DNA from: Sphingomonas limnosediminicola
GTDB taxonomy: Bacteria; Pseudomonadota; Alphaproteobacteria; Sphingomonadales; Sphingomonadaceae
NCBI RefSeq assembly: GCF_039537965.1
Contig: NZ_BAABBM010000001.1
Coordinates: 744,001 to 808,000 of the forward strand
Direction of reading: 5' to 3'
Length of the DNA: 64,000 nt
The translations under genes and the position numbers were made by a program. How positions within the stretch are numbered: the stretch's first letter is position 1; the number at the start of each line of letters is the position of its first letter. The notes beneath the pieces were generated by a model that worked only from the letters and a program-made list of their open reading frames with translations, had not been told where the DNA came from and did no database searches. This document shows positions 45,717 through 54,294 of this stretch, piece after piece.

Positions 45717-45744
45717 GGCGGCGGCGCCTTTCGGCACCGCCGCC
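45717..45744 (-). terminator. terminator of pilin gene flp2
   Basis: On the minus strand GGCGGCGG-TGCC pairs with GGCG-CCGCCGCC around a four-base loop and is followed by TTTGCTTTGC. It lies 26 bases after the flp2 stop and before the flp1 promoter region. Confidence 0.8.
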
Positions 45745-45770
45745 CACTTGTTTTCGAACGAGAGCTCGAA

Positions 45771-45932
45771 TTACTTGAGGCTGTTCGAGACGTTGTTGAA
45801 CGTCGTGTTCAGCTTGTTGCCGACGCTGGTCATCGCGCCGATCGCCGCAACAGCGATGAGGGCCGCAATCAGACCGTATTCGATGGCGGTCGCGCCTTCT
45901 TCGTTCTTAATCAGCTTGAGAAACTTGCTCAT
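45771..45932 (-). CDS. Flp/Fap type IVb pilin (copy 2)
   Basis: 53 residues, MSKFLKLIKNEEGATAIEYG and the same tail as copy 1. The coding parts of the two copies are nearly identical base for base, including the following terminator, so this is a recent tandem duplication of gene plus terminator. Each copy has its own upstream region (45580-45716 for copy 1, 45933-46193 for copy 2), so their expression could differ. The stretch 45933-46193 shows no gene. Confidence 0.9.
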   Translation of the reverse strand: MSKFLKLIKNEEGATAIEYGLIAALIAVAAIGAMTSVGNKLNTTFNNVSNSLK

Positions 45933-46193
45933 GGTCTAGCTCCTTGGTTCCGTTTGGAGCGCATGCGCCCCCACCTGCGGTCCACCCGTGCAGGATGGGC
46001 ACACATTATGGGTCCACCTGTTAGGAAAAGGTTACACGTGAGGGTTGCTCAAAGGTTAAGCACGATTTTTCTAAGCGTCTGACGTTGCACAAGTTTTTTC
46101 GCCGACAAAACAGCGGCGCGAACACCGGGCTATCGCGGCTCGAGCTGTCGGCGTAGCCATACGCCAGCACGAGGGATTCGGCAGGAGACTCCG

Positions 46194-46958
46194 GTGAGCG
46201 AGCACGTCCGCGTAGAGAAGAACGATGGCGTCCTTGCGATTACGCTCGCGCGGCCGGAACGTCGCAATGCAATCACGGTCGCCATGTACGCTACCCTCGC
46301 CGAAGCGATCGAGGGCGCAGCCTCCGATGACGATGTTCGAGTCATTACGATTCGGGGCGAAGGGCGAGACTTTGCTGCCGGCAACGATCTCGCCGACTTC
46401 CTGACCGCGCTTCCGCGCGACACGACCGAAATTCCGGTTTGGCGGCTGTTGCGCGTCCTTGCCGAGAACCAGGTGCCGCTGGTTGCCGCCGTGCACGGCA
46501 ATTGCGTGGGCATCGGCACGACCTTCCTGCTTCACTGCGACCTCGTGATCGCGGCGACAAGCGCGCGCTTCTCGATGCCGTTCGTCGACCTGGCGCTGGT
46601 GCCGGAAGCGGCGAGCTCGTTGCTCCTGCCCAGGCTCGCCGGTCGGCGGGGCGCAGCTCGTTACTTGCTGCTGGGAGAGCCATTTGGTGCGGATGAAGCG
46701 CTGTCGATCGGCGTCGCCAGCCACGTGGTCGAACCCGCGGCGCTAGAGTCGGCGCTCGCCGATATCGTCAAACGCGTGCTGGCAAAGCCGCCGGAAGCCC
46801 TTCGGGCAACGCAGAAGCTTTTGCGCCATCGCACGCGCGATGAAATCGTCGAGCGGATGCAACTGGAAAGTCAGCAATTCGCCGAGCGCCTGGAGTCAGC
46901 TGAAGCGAAGCAGGCGATCACTGCCTTCTTCGAAAGCCGCGGCAAGCGGCCCGATTAG
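46194..46958 (+). CDS. enoyl-CoA hydratase/isomerase family protein
   Basis: 254 residues from GTG 46194, with AGGAGA upstream. The crotonase fold is shown by ARPERRNAI, the oxyanion region DFAAGNDLADF, VAAVHGNCVGIGTTFLLHCD, and FSMPFVDLALVPEAASSLLLPRLAG. The PEA glutamate without the second crotonase Glu points to an isomerase-like member. Acts on acyl-CoA in fatty acid or related breakdown; the exact substrate is unknown. It lies between the flp genes and the tad genes but on the other strand. Confidence 0.85.
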   Translation: MSEHVRVEKNDGVLAITLARPERRNAITVAMYATLAEAIEGAASDDDVRVITIRGEGRDFAAGNDLADFLTALPRDTTEIPVWRLLRVLAENQVPLVAAVHGNCVGIGTTFLLHCDLVIAATSARFSMPFVDLALVPEAASSLLLPRLAGRRGAARYLLLGEPFGADEALSIGVASHVVEPAALESALADIVKRVLAKPPEALRATQKLLRHRTRDEIVERMQLESQQFAERLESAEAKQAITAFFESRGKRPD

Positions 46959-47392
46959 GAGGCCGCGCCCGCGATCCAGACGCGCTTGGAGCGGCTGACG
47001 TCGATGTTGGGACCGGGGAAAAGCAAGAGCGTGGTCGGCTGCTGGTAGCGAACGGTCAGATCGTAGTAATTACTTCCGTCGACCGCGGCCGTCCCGGTCG
47101 TGGGATCCGAAACCGTGAATGTCCCGGGTCCGATGCCGTAGACCGTGTCCTGGATTTTCTGCTTCACGTCGGCTGCGCTCGGTGTCACGCAGCCACTCGG
47201 ACCCGGCGTCTGGCAAAGTGTTGCGAAGCGCGCTCCTTCGCCAAGTGCCTGCTGGATGCCGGCCATCGCTCGATAAACCTGGGCGAGTTGAACGAACATC
47301 CAGATCATGACGATCAGGACCGGCAGCGCGAACGCCATCTCAATGGCGGCAACGCCCTCTTCGTTGCGAGTGATCGAGCGGCGAAACTTCAT
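46955..47392 (-). CDS. TadE-like pilus assembly protein
   Basis: 145 residues: MKFRRSITRNEEGVAAIEMAFALPVLIVMIW shows the TadE N-terminal Glu and hydrophobic helix (about 13-35) of a minor pseudopilin, followed by an extracellular part with two Cys. It overlaps the next gene by 4 bases (ATGA at 47389-47392). With the two following genes it forms a tad minor-pilin set. Confidence 0.85.
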   Translation of the reverse strand: MKFRRSITRNEEGVAAIEMAFALPVLIVMIWMFVQLAQVYRAMAGIQQALGEGARFATLCQTPGPSGCVTPSAADVKQKIQDTVYGIGPGTFTVSDPTTGTAAVDGSNYYDLTVRYQQPTTLLLFPGPNIDVSRSKRVWIAGAAS

Positions 47393-47928
47393 TGCGTCCT
47401 CATGCCTGCCGTCGCGGACAGGTGATAGGTGCCGTCGGCATTAATAAACGAGAAGTGGACCGGAAACATCGGCGTGTACTTATCGTTCACGATGACCTCG
47501 ATGTAGCGAGCTTCGGTGAACGGACCGCCGGTCCCGCACGTAAGAGCATCGAATGCAACGGGGTCAGTGCTGGATTGAGCGGTGATCGCGCCCGCAGCGG
47601 TCGTGCACTCGAGTTTGTACGTCACCGTCACATCGCTCAGCGCGACCGGAGTCGACTTGCAACTCGTCGAGTTGGTTACCGTGCCATTGACCTGGCACTG
47701 AACTTCGGACTTCAGCGTATTTTCGACGGTGTCGTTGCCCGTAGTCTGCATGATGCGTTCGATTGCGCGCTGGGCGCCTTGTTCGAGCGCGAGCTTACGG
47801 CTGAACGCGTTGCTCATGTCGATGATGCCGATGACCATCAGCGCGAGCACCGGCGCCACCAAGGCCAACTCGATAACCGCCGCGCCGCGTTCGTCGCGTG
47901 CAATCTGATACCTCGGGCGCGTCATCAT
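47389..47928 (-). CDS. TadE/TadG family pilus assembly protein
   Basis: 179 residues, a second TadE-type minor pseudopilin: RDERGAAVIELALVAPVLALMVIGI holds the Glu and hydrophobic helix (about 12-38). The extracellular part has four Cys (about 82-130), so disulfides are likely. Overlaps its upstream neighbour by 4 bases (47925-47928) and its downstream neighbour by 4. Exact role in the pilus unknown. Confidence 0.83.
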   Translation of the reverse strand: MMTRPRYQIARDERGAAVIELALVAPVLALMVIGIIDMSNAFSRKLALEQGAQRAIERIMQTTGNDTVENTLKSEVQCQVNGTVTNSTSCKSTPVALSDVTVTYKLECTTAAGAITAQSSTDPVAFDALTCGTGGPFTEARYIEVIVNDKYTPMFPVHFSFINADGTYHLSATAGMRTQ

Positions 47929-49271
47929 CCGACGAGCCTTACGTAGCGGATCGTGCTGCTCGAAGGCAGACCGACGTCAGCGCAGTCCGAAAGTTTCTTG
48001 AACTTGTTCGAGACGGTGCTGTTTCCGATGAACGTGACCCGGCGCGATACGATCATGGTGCAAATCGCCGCAGTCGTACCGTTGCCATTGTACCAGAGCT
48101 CTTGGCTCGGGAAATACACGGCGCCGATGATCGCTGAACCGGAACCACCATTGATCTTGTTCGTCGCGGAATCTGTCGCACGACGATCCTGATAGAATGC
48201 GATGCCCTTGAAGGTGCAGCCGCAGTTCTTGTCAGGGGCCGTAACATTGATGTTGGCCTTGGCATTCGCGTCCATGCCACCGATTGTTGCGGTCTGCGAA
48301 GGATCCTTATTGGTCATAACGATCGTGCAGCTGGTGCACGTGAAATCGCCCTGGAAGTCGACACCACCACCATTGATGTAAATCGTCTTCGTCCCAGCTC
48401 CGATGACGCTATCGAGATTCAGGGACTTGTTCGACCTGACCGAGAGCGACGAAAAGCAATTCGTGCCTGCGGCGTAGCTCTTAAACTTCGCCGCGGTCAT
48501 GCCATCGTCCAAGGCGTCGGTCGTGCAGTTCATGTCTGCAGGATCGGGATTCACCTTAGCGAACGGATCCGGAAGTTTCGGCGAATAGGGCCGATAGGAT
48601 CCGACCGTCCAATTCTTCGATTGAGCAATGCCGCCGACCGCTGCCACCGCGAGCGCATTGACTTTCGAACTACCACCCGCACTGGCAGAGTTTGCCGACG
48701 GCGAGTTCGAGAACATGACGCAATCGGGCATGTAAATGTCAGTATTGCCGTTGTTCGTAATCCCGGTCTTACCGGAATTCGTCTCAAGCGCCTCAACGCA
48801 CGCATCGCCTCCGGCCGCGATCGCCGCGGCCGTGGATACGGCCGTGATCGTCGGAGCCGTGCTCATGAAGAAGGAGCTGAAGGTCAGCGGCTGCTGGATC
48901 GCGATCGTGACCTTGACCGCATTGTAGGAATAGGTCGTGTCGGTCGGGAATTCGACCTTACATTTGTTGCTGCAGTCCGGATAATCCGTCGCGCTCGATT
49001 TCAACGCATAGAAGCTGTGCAAGTTGAGGCCGAGGTCGTGATCTACTGCAGCCTTTGTGGTGGTCGTCGCACCGCTCGCATCCTCGCGGTTATAAACGCC
49101 GGCAATCGCTGCCGAGTCCGCCGCGCGCTGAAGCTGGCGCTTCCACAGGGTCCACTGGATCGTGTCCGTGGCCAGGCCGGCCGCGCCGATGAACAGCGGC
49201 ATGGCCGCCGCCGCGATGGCGAGCGTGTTGCCACGATTGTTCCGCCACAATTTTCCGAAGAAGGCGATCAT
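47925..49271 (-). CDS. TadG-like pilus assembly protein
   Basis: 448 residues. Helix at about 12-34 (NNRGNTLAIAAAAMPLFIGAAGLATD), the N-terminal Tad-type motif, then a long extracellular region rich in Cys, Asn, Ser and Thr, with a repeated beta-rich build that may be a beta-solenoid (about 280-420). TadG proteins usually carry a von Willebrand A domain; no MIDAS motif is evident here, so it may be a shortened or divergent member. First gene of the three tad genes on this strand. Confidence 0.78.
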   Translation of the reverse strand: MIAFFGKLWRNNRGNTLAIAAAAMPLFIGAAGLATDTIQWTLWKRQLQRAADSAAIAGVYNREDASGATTTTKAAVDHDLGLNLHSFYALKSSATDYPDCSNKCKVEFPTDTTYSYNAVKVTIAIQQPLTFSSFFMSTAPTITAVSTAAAIAAGGDACVEALETNSGKTGITNNGNTDIYMPDCVMFSNSPSANSASAGGSSKVNALAVAAVGGIAQSKNWTVGSYRPYSPKLPDPFAKVNPDPADMNCTTDALDDGMTAAKFKSYAAGTNCFSSLSVRSNKSLNLDSVIGAGTKTIYINGGGVDFQGDFTCTSCTIVMTNKDPSQTATIGGMDANAKANINVTAPDKNCGCTFKGIAFYQDRRATDSATNKINGGSGSAIIGAVYFPSQELWYNGNGTTAAICTMIVSRRVTFIGNSTVSNKFKKLSDCADVGLPSSSTIRYVRLVG

Positions 49272-49385
49272 CGATTACACCCCAGACATGACATGCGCAT
49301 TCAAGAGCCTGTACCCGCGTCAAGGTGAGCGAACTGTTCAAAGAATTGGTTAAAGCCGATGAACCTTGAGCCTCGCGCCCTGCTC

Positions 49386-49417
49386 TTGCACGGTCCTGTA
49401 TTGCACTTATAATACAG
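49386..49417 (+). promoter_or_regulatory. sigma-70-like promoter with overlapping inverted repeat, upstream of telA
   Basis: TTGCAC (49386-49391) and TATAAT (49408-49413) are 16 bases apart, in the 226-base gap before telA. CTGTATT (49396-49402) and AATACAG (49411-49417) form an inverted repeat around 8 bases that covers the -10. A repressor bound there would block the promoter, which suits control of the telA operon by stress. The binding protein is unknown. Confidence 0.55.
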
Positions 49418-49497
49418 TCCATCGCCCTTGCATGGCGCCGGATCGCCGTCCACTTCAGGCGCCGACGCCGCGTAAGAGGCACGGAAAGGATTAAAAG

Positions 49498-50700
49498 ATG
49501 GCCACCGAACCGGCAGCAGAGACGACCGCGACCAAGCTCAAGCTCGAACCGCCTGAGGTGCTGCAGCCCGTCGCGCCGGCGGAAGCGTCCGGGCTCGTCC
49601 CCCTTAAGGCCGAGGAAACCACCGAGCTCGACAAGCGCGTCGCCCAGTTCGTCGATGAGCTGTCGACCCTCGATTCCAACAGCCCGGAATTCGGCAAGAA
49701 GGTCGACCAGCTGACCGCGATGGGCCGCAAAGAGATTTCCGAGGCCGCAGGCGCATCTAACCGCTTCCTCGACCGCCCGGTGAAGGCAATCGACAAGGAC
49801 AGCGGCATCGGCGCCGATCTCACCGAGCTTCGCCGCACCGTCGAGGCGCTGGACCCCAAGGAAGCAACGAAGACGAAGAAGCTGCTTGGCATCATCCCGT
49901 TCGGCAATCGCGTTGACCGTTACTTCGACAAATATCGCAGCTCGCAGACCCATATCTCGAAGATCCTGAGCAGCCTGGCCAACGGCAAGGACGAGCTGCT
50001 TATGGACAATGCCGCGATCGACACCGAGCGCGCCAACCTTTGGAAGACGATGCACAGGCTCGAGCAGATGGTGCACATCTCCAAGAGCCTCGACCAACGC
50101 CTGGAGGACAAGGCCAACGAGTTGGACGCAACCGAGCCGGCCAAGGCAAAGGCGATCCGCGAGACCGCGCTCTTCTACACGCGCCAGCGCACGACCGACC
50201 TGCTGACGCAGATGGCGGTCACGGTGCAGGGCTACCTCGCGCTGGACCTCGTCAAGAAGAACAATGTCGAGCTGGTGAAGGGCGTCGATCGTGCTTCGAC
50301 CACGACCGTAGCGGCGCTACGCACGGCCGTCACCGTCGCGCAGGCGATGACGAACCAGAAGCTCGTGCTGGAGCAAGTGAACGCGCTCAACACGACGACT
50401 GCCGGCATGATCGATTCCACCGGCGAGATGTTGCGCACGCAGACCGCGGCGATCCACGAGCAGGCGGCAAGCTCGACCATCCCGCTCGAGACGCTCCAGC
50501 GCGCTTTCCAGAACATCTACGACACGATGGACCAGATCGATCAATTCAAGGTCCACGCGCTCGGCAACATGAAGCAAACGGTCGAGACACTCGGCAAGGA
50601 AGTCGAGAAGTCGAAGGGTTACATTGCTCGCGCCGAGGGCGTGAACCAGGGCAAGCTCGAGGGCCCGGCCTCGCCATTCATGCCTCTTGAGGCGAAGTGA
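49498..50700 (+). CDS. telA: toxic anion resistance protein, TelA family
   Basis: 400 residues, largely helical and soluble, with a TelA-type sequence from about 40 to 390 (VDQLTAMGRKEISEAAGASNRFLDRPVKAI, LLGIIPFGNRVDRYFDKYRSSQTHISKILSSL, and TALFYTRQRTTDLLTQMAVTVQGYLALDLVKKNNVEL-type blocks). The family is linked to tellurite and membrane stress resistance and to phage or colicin defence, but the mechanism is not known. Its stop overlaps the next gene, an XpaC-like partner usual for this family. Confidence 0.85.
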   Translation: MATEPAAETTATKLKLEPPEVLQPVAPAEASGLVPLKAEETTELDKRVAQFVDELSTLDSNSPEFGKKVDQLTAMGRKEISEAAGASNRFLDRPVKAIDKDSGIGADLTELRRTVEALDPKEATKTKKLLGIIPFGNRVDRYFDKYRSSQTHISKILSSLANGKDELLMDNAAIDTERANLWKTMHRLEQMVHISKSLDQRLEDKANELDATEPAKAKAIRETALFYTRQRTTDLLTQMAVTVQGYLALDLVKKNNVELVKGVDRASTTTVAALRTAVTVAQAMTNQKLVLEQVNALNTTTAGMIDSTGEMLRTQTAAIHEQAASSTIPLETLQRAFQNIYDTMDQIDQFKVHALGNMKQTVETLGKEVEKSKGYIARAEGVNQGKLEGPASPFMPLEAK

Positions 50701-51470
50701 CTGAAATAACCGACAAGGTTGAAAGGGCCATCGCGCGTTTCGATCGCGTTACACAGCAGATCGATCAGCGCGGCGGACCCGCACAGGAAGCCGCACGGCG
50801 AGAGCGCCAGCGGCTGAACGCTGATTTCGGTCGTCGCTTCAAGCGGGTCGGCGTGGCAGTGCTCCTGATCAGCATCCTGACGATTGTCGTGGGGCTGGTC
50901 ATCCCGATTGGGATGTTCGGGTTCCTGGCCGCGGTCGGCCTGGCGGTCGGAGTCGCCGCCGTCCTTGGCCTGACGCCGTCGCAGCCGCGCTGCATTGCCG
51001 GTCCCGCAACCGACTTGCCCAATGGGGAAATGGTCCAGCGGTTCGATTCCTACCTTTATCGCACGCGCGGCGCCCTGCCCGCCCCGGCGCAGGCGCAACT
51101 CGATGGGATTAGCGCCGCTTTGCCTTCACTTAAGCAGGTGCTGGAGCGGGTGGAGACGCTAGACCCGAACGCGCAGGATGCGCGGCGCCTGATGTCGATT
51201 CACCTCCCTGGCCTCATCGAACGCTATATGCGCGTGCCCGCGAGCTTCCGGAACGAGCGCGACGGGGAGGACAAGACCGTCGACGAGCGGCTAACCGAAG
51301 GACTCGCTGCCGGGCGCACCGCACTCGCTGACATCAGCGAACGGCTAGCTCGTGCCGACGTCGCCGCGCTGGAGACCCAGGGTCGTTTCATCACCACGCG
51401 TTATGGCGATTCTGGGCCGCAAGTCCCCGTGCCGGACAAAGGTGGAAATGGCGCTATCATCGATAGCTGA
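50697..51470 (+). CDS. membrane protein, XpaC-like partner of TelA
   Basis: 257 residues from a GTG overlapping the telA stop (GTGA). Two membrane helices at about 53-74 and 78-96 are followed by a helical, charged cytoplasmic part. Proteins of this build often occur with telA and are annotated as XpaC-like or as 5-bromo-4-chloroindolyl phosphate hydrolysis protein; the original name is from Bacillus. I support the call by gene context and by helix order, less by sequence. Confidence 0.6.
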   Translation: MTEITDKVERAIARFDRVTQQIDQRGGPAQEAARRERQRLNADFGRRFKRVGVAVLLISILTIVVGLVIPIGMFGFLAAVGLAVGVAAVLGLTPSQPRCIAGPATDLPNGEMVQRFDSYLYRTRGALPAPAQAQLDGISAALPSLKQVLERVETLDPNAQDARRLMSIHLPGLIERYMRVPASFRNERDGEDKTVDERLTEGLAAGRTALADISERLARADVAALETQGRFITTRYGDSGPQVPVPDKGGNGAIIDS

Positions 51471-51526
51471 TTGATTTTGCTGGCCGTGCTATGCACGCGT
51501 AGCTCACCTTCCGGGGGCCTGATGGC

Positions 51527-53464
51527 ATGGCAACGCGATTTTGGGGGACATTGCAGTGGCCTGCCCTGGCTCTGCCACGGATCCCTGAGCGCATCCCCGA
51601 TCTAAGGCGCCCGTGGTCCAACATCTTTGAACTACTCTGGTTTGCTGCCCTCGCGCTGGCGATCGTCGGGCCAATTGCGGGCACGTGGTACCGCTTTACG
51701 ACGCAGGGCGAGAATAGTGCGCTCATGCTCGGCAGTCGTGCCGGCCTCGTGCTGTCGCAAGACGACCTCACGAAAGTGCGGTTCGCGGTCGGAGCCGATG
51801 CCAAGAAAGCGGGCATCGAGCCAGGCGACAAGATCGTCGCCATCGAAGGCATTCCTATCTCACAGGTGGTCCCGCTCGATCCCAAATATGCGGTCGGCAA
51901 AGGTCATGCGACTGACACCGATTACGCGCTCTTTTCGCCGATCATCGAAGGCAACCAGCCGATCGACCTCAGCCTGACGTTGAAGTCGCCAAGCGGAGAG
52001 GTTAGCGAATATCAGGTCAGGACAGGCGAGCAGCATATCGAACATGCGGCGCGCTCCGTCGGGATGAGCCCCGCGATGCTAAGCGTCGTCGACCTGTTCC
52101 ACATCCTGACCTACCCGTTTCTGCTCTTCGCTGCCTGGCTCCTTCATCGCCGCAAGCGTGAGGACTTGATCAGTTCGGTTCTCTCCCTGGCCGTCTTGCT
52201 GACGATCGGCTCGGAACAGCCCTCGGCGTCGTTCCTCAGCTTCGTCGCCGACATCCCGGAAAGCTGGCACCGGCATATCTACGATTTAGGCAACATCTGC
52301 CTGTTGGCCGGAATTCTGCTGTTTCCGTTCGGGCAGTTGAGGCCGCGCATTGTCGTGCCCGTCCTGGCGCTTCTGCCGATGCTCTTCTTCCTGCACGGCG
52401 ACTTCTACCGCGCCTGCTTCGTCATATTCATGATCGCGGGCGTGATGACGATGCTGGTGAGGCTGAGGCGCACGCCGCCGAGCGCCGCTCGCCAGCAAAT
52501 CAAATGGGCGTTGTTCGGCTTCTCGGGCTATTCGCTGTTCCTATCCGTCGCGCTGACCTGCGACATGATGAAGCTCACGGTCGGCTCGTTCGGGTCGCAG
52601 CTGACGCTCGAGATTTTCGCGGGGCTTACCTTCGGGCTGGCCTTCCTCTTCCTGCAGCTCGGCCTCCTGATCGCGCTCATGCGTTTCCGGCTCTACGACG
52701 CCGAGGTCGTCATCAGCCGCTCGGCCAACTTCGCGTTGATCACGCTCGCCGTCGCGGCCGTGTTCGCCGCGACGGCCGACGGCCTGAAGCAGGTCGTGCT
52801 CAACTATTACGGAAACAGTAGCGGCACCGGTCCCGTGGTGTTCGCAGCGGCGCTTGCAACCGTCCTCATCAACCCGATCCAGGAACGCATCCAGAAGTGG
52901 TCGGAGAACCGTTTCCAAAAGGCGCTCGTCATCCTGCGCGACGACCTCCCCGACACGGTCCGCGACCTTCGCGAGACGTCCAGCCTCGCTGAGCTGATCG
53001 AAGCAGTGCTTGGCCAGATCATGAAAGGCGTTCGCACGACCCATGTTGCGGCGACCATCGACCAAGGCGTTTTCCGTACGCGCGGCATCGCGAAGGAGAA
53101 GGTCGAAGAATGGAAAGCTTCGACGCCGGGCTGGGACAAGACCGACCTCAAGGACATTTGCGAGGCGAAAGACAAGATCTTCCCGCTCCGAATCCCGCTC
53201 ATTCCGGGCGAAGGGGAAGAGCCCGCGGGTTTCCTTCTCGTCGGGCCGCGCCCGGACGGCTCCATCGTTAGCAAGGATGAGCAGAAGGCCCTCAAGGAAG
53301 TCGCGGAGCCGATCGGCCGTGCCATCCGCACCGTCGTCAAGCGCGTCGCGTACGAGCGCCGCCTCGAGTCGATGATCGAATCCAACGCTCGCCGACTCAA
53401 CGAACTCGAAGCGAAGCTGAGCGGAAGTCCGATAGCAGCGGTTCCTACTTCGCGAAGCGCTTGA
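51527..53464 (+). CDS. PDZ / multi-TM / GAF-like membrane protein, ComP-like without kinase
   Basis: 645 residues. Helix at about 34-54, then a PDZ-like domain (about 72-165, SRAGLVLSQ ... KKAGIEPGDKIVAIEGIPIS), several more helices (about 192-385), a linker like those of ComP/LiaS-type sensors (RLYDAEVVISRSANFALITLA, then INPIQERIQKWSENRFQK at about 448-465), a GAF-like domain (about 480-610) and a C-terminal coiled coil. No DHp or ATPase domain follows. It resembles the input half of a kinase such as ComP. It follows telA and its partner by 56 bases; whether it signals to TelA is inference. Confidence 0.68.
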   Translation: MATRFWGTLQWPALALPRIPERIPDLRRPWSNIFELLWFAALALAIVGPIAGTWYRFTTQGENSALMLGSRAGLVLSQDDLTKVRFAVGADAKKAGIEPGDKIVAIEGIPISQVVPLDPKYAVGKGHATDTDYALFSPIIEGNQPIDLSLTLKSPSGEVSEYQVRTGEQHIEHAARSVGMSPAMLSVVDLFHILTYPFLLFAAWLLHRRKREDLISSVLSLAVLLTIGSEQPSASFLSFVADIPESWHRHIYDLGNICLLAGILLFPFGQLRPRIVVPVLALLPMLFFLHGDFYRACFVIFMIAGVMTMLVRLRRTPPSAARQQIKWALFGFSGYSLFLSVALTCDMMKLTVGSFGSQLTLEIFAGLTFGLAFLFLQLGLLIALMRFRLYDAEVVISRSANFALITLAVAAVFAATADGLKQVVLNYYGNSSGTGPVVFAAALATVLINPIQERIQKWSENRFQKALVILRDDLPDTVRDLRETSSLAELIEAVLGQIMKGVRTTHVAATIDQGVFRTRGIAKEKVEEWKASTPGWDKTDLKDICEAKDKIFPLRIPLIPGEGEEPAGFLLVGPRPDGSIVSKDEQKALKEVAEPIGRAIRTVVKRVAYERRLESMIESNARRLNELEAKLSGSPIAAVPTSRSA

Positions 53465-53610
53465 AAACTATAGTGTTTTCTTATGGTTAATTGACCGCAT
53501 GCGAATCCATCCCTAATGATCCGCTAAATCGACACGGAGGTTCGACTCGGCCGCGCGCTTGTCAGACAAACGGCCCACTTTGCAGCATAGGAATCATAGG
53601 GAGCCGAAAG

Positions 53611-54294
53611 ATGAGAGTGATGCACGCGCTGTGGGGCGCAGCAGTTGCAGTCGCCTTAAGTTCGACGCCGGCGCTTGCGAGCGTCGTCGTGGTGAAATCC
53701 CTCGGGCCATCGTCGAAGGCCTATCCGCCGGGCAAGACGCTTCCCGAAACTGCCAAGATCACCCTTCAGGGCGGCGATGTCGTTACCGTTCTCGGTCCCG
53801 CGGCTGCGCAGACCCTTCGCGGTCCTGGCAATTTTGCTGCTGGCCAGACCAATCTCGCATCCGCCGCGGGCAAGCGAGGTCGCTTTGGCGCTCTCCGCGC
53901 ATCCGAAGTTGTTCAAAACCCCAGCATCTGGGACGTCGACGTGACGCAGAATGGCAAGATCTGCGTGGCGAACACGGCCAAGCTTCAGCTCTGGCGGCCT
54001 GACGCGGAAGCGGCGGCGAAGGTTAACATCCGCTCTGCCGATGGAAAAACTCAGGAAATCGACTGGGCTGCGGGCAAGGCCGTCACACTTTGGCCGGCCT
54101 CGTTGCCGGTGACATCGGGCACGGAATATCAGATCGAATGGCCTGACACCGGCGACAAGAGCAGCGTCAGCTTCGTCTCGGTGCCGAATGCGCCCGGCGA
54201 TCTGGTCGGCGCAGCACAGGTGCTGATCGAGAACGGCTGTCAGCATCAGCTCGACCTGCTCGTACAAGGCGCGAGCAAGACGACGACAAACTAG
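53611..54294 (+). CDS. secreted hypothetical protein
   Basis: 227 residues from ATG 53611, with a GGGAG site before it; the longer frame to 53491 is not supported. Signal peptide at the start (MRVMHALWGAAVAVALSSTPALAS, cut near residue 24), then a beta-rich domain with FecR-like blocks (ITLQGGDVVTVLG, WDVDVTQNGKICVA) and one late Cys. Role unknown. Before it, 53465-53520 is AT-rich and may hold its promoter. It overlaps the CoA-transferase stop on the other strand by 4 bases. Confidence 0.68.
   Translation: MRVMHALWGAAVAVALSSTPALASVVVVKSLGPSSKAYPPGKTLPETAKITLQGGDVVTVLGPAAAQTLRGPGNFAAGQTNLASAAGKRGRFGALRASEVVQNPSIWDVDVTQNGKICVANTAKLQLWRPDAEAAAKVNIRSADGKTQEIDWAAGKAVTLWPASLPVTSGTEYQIEWPDTGDKSSVSFVSVPNAPGDLVGAAQVLIENGCQHQLDLLVQGASKTTTN

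Noticed and set aside
45933-46193. CtrA-type promoter site before flp2
   Set aside because: Only half-sites (GGTTAAG) are seen, with no TTAA-N7-TTAA pair.
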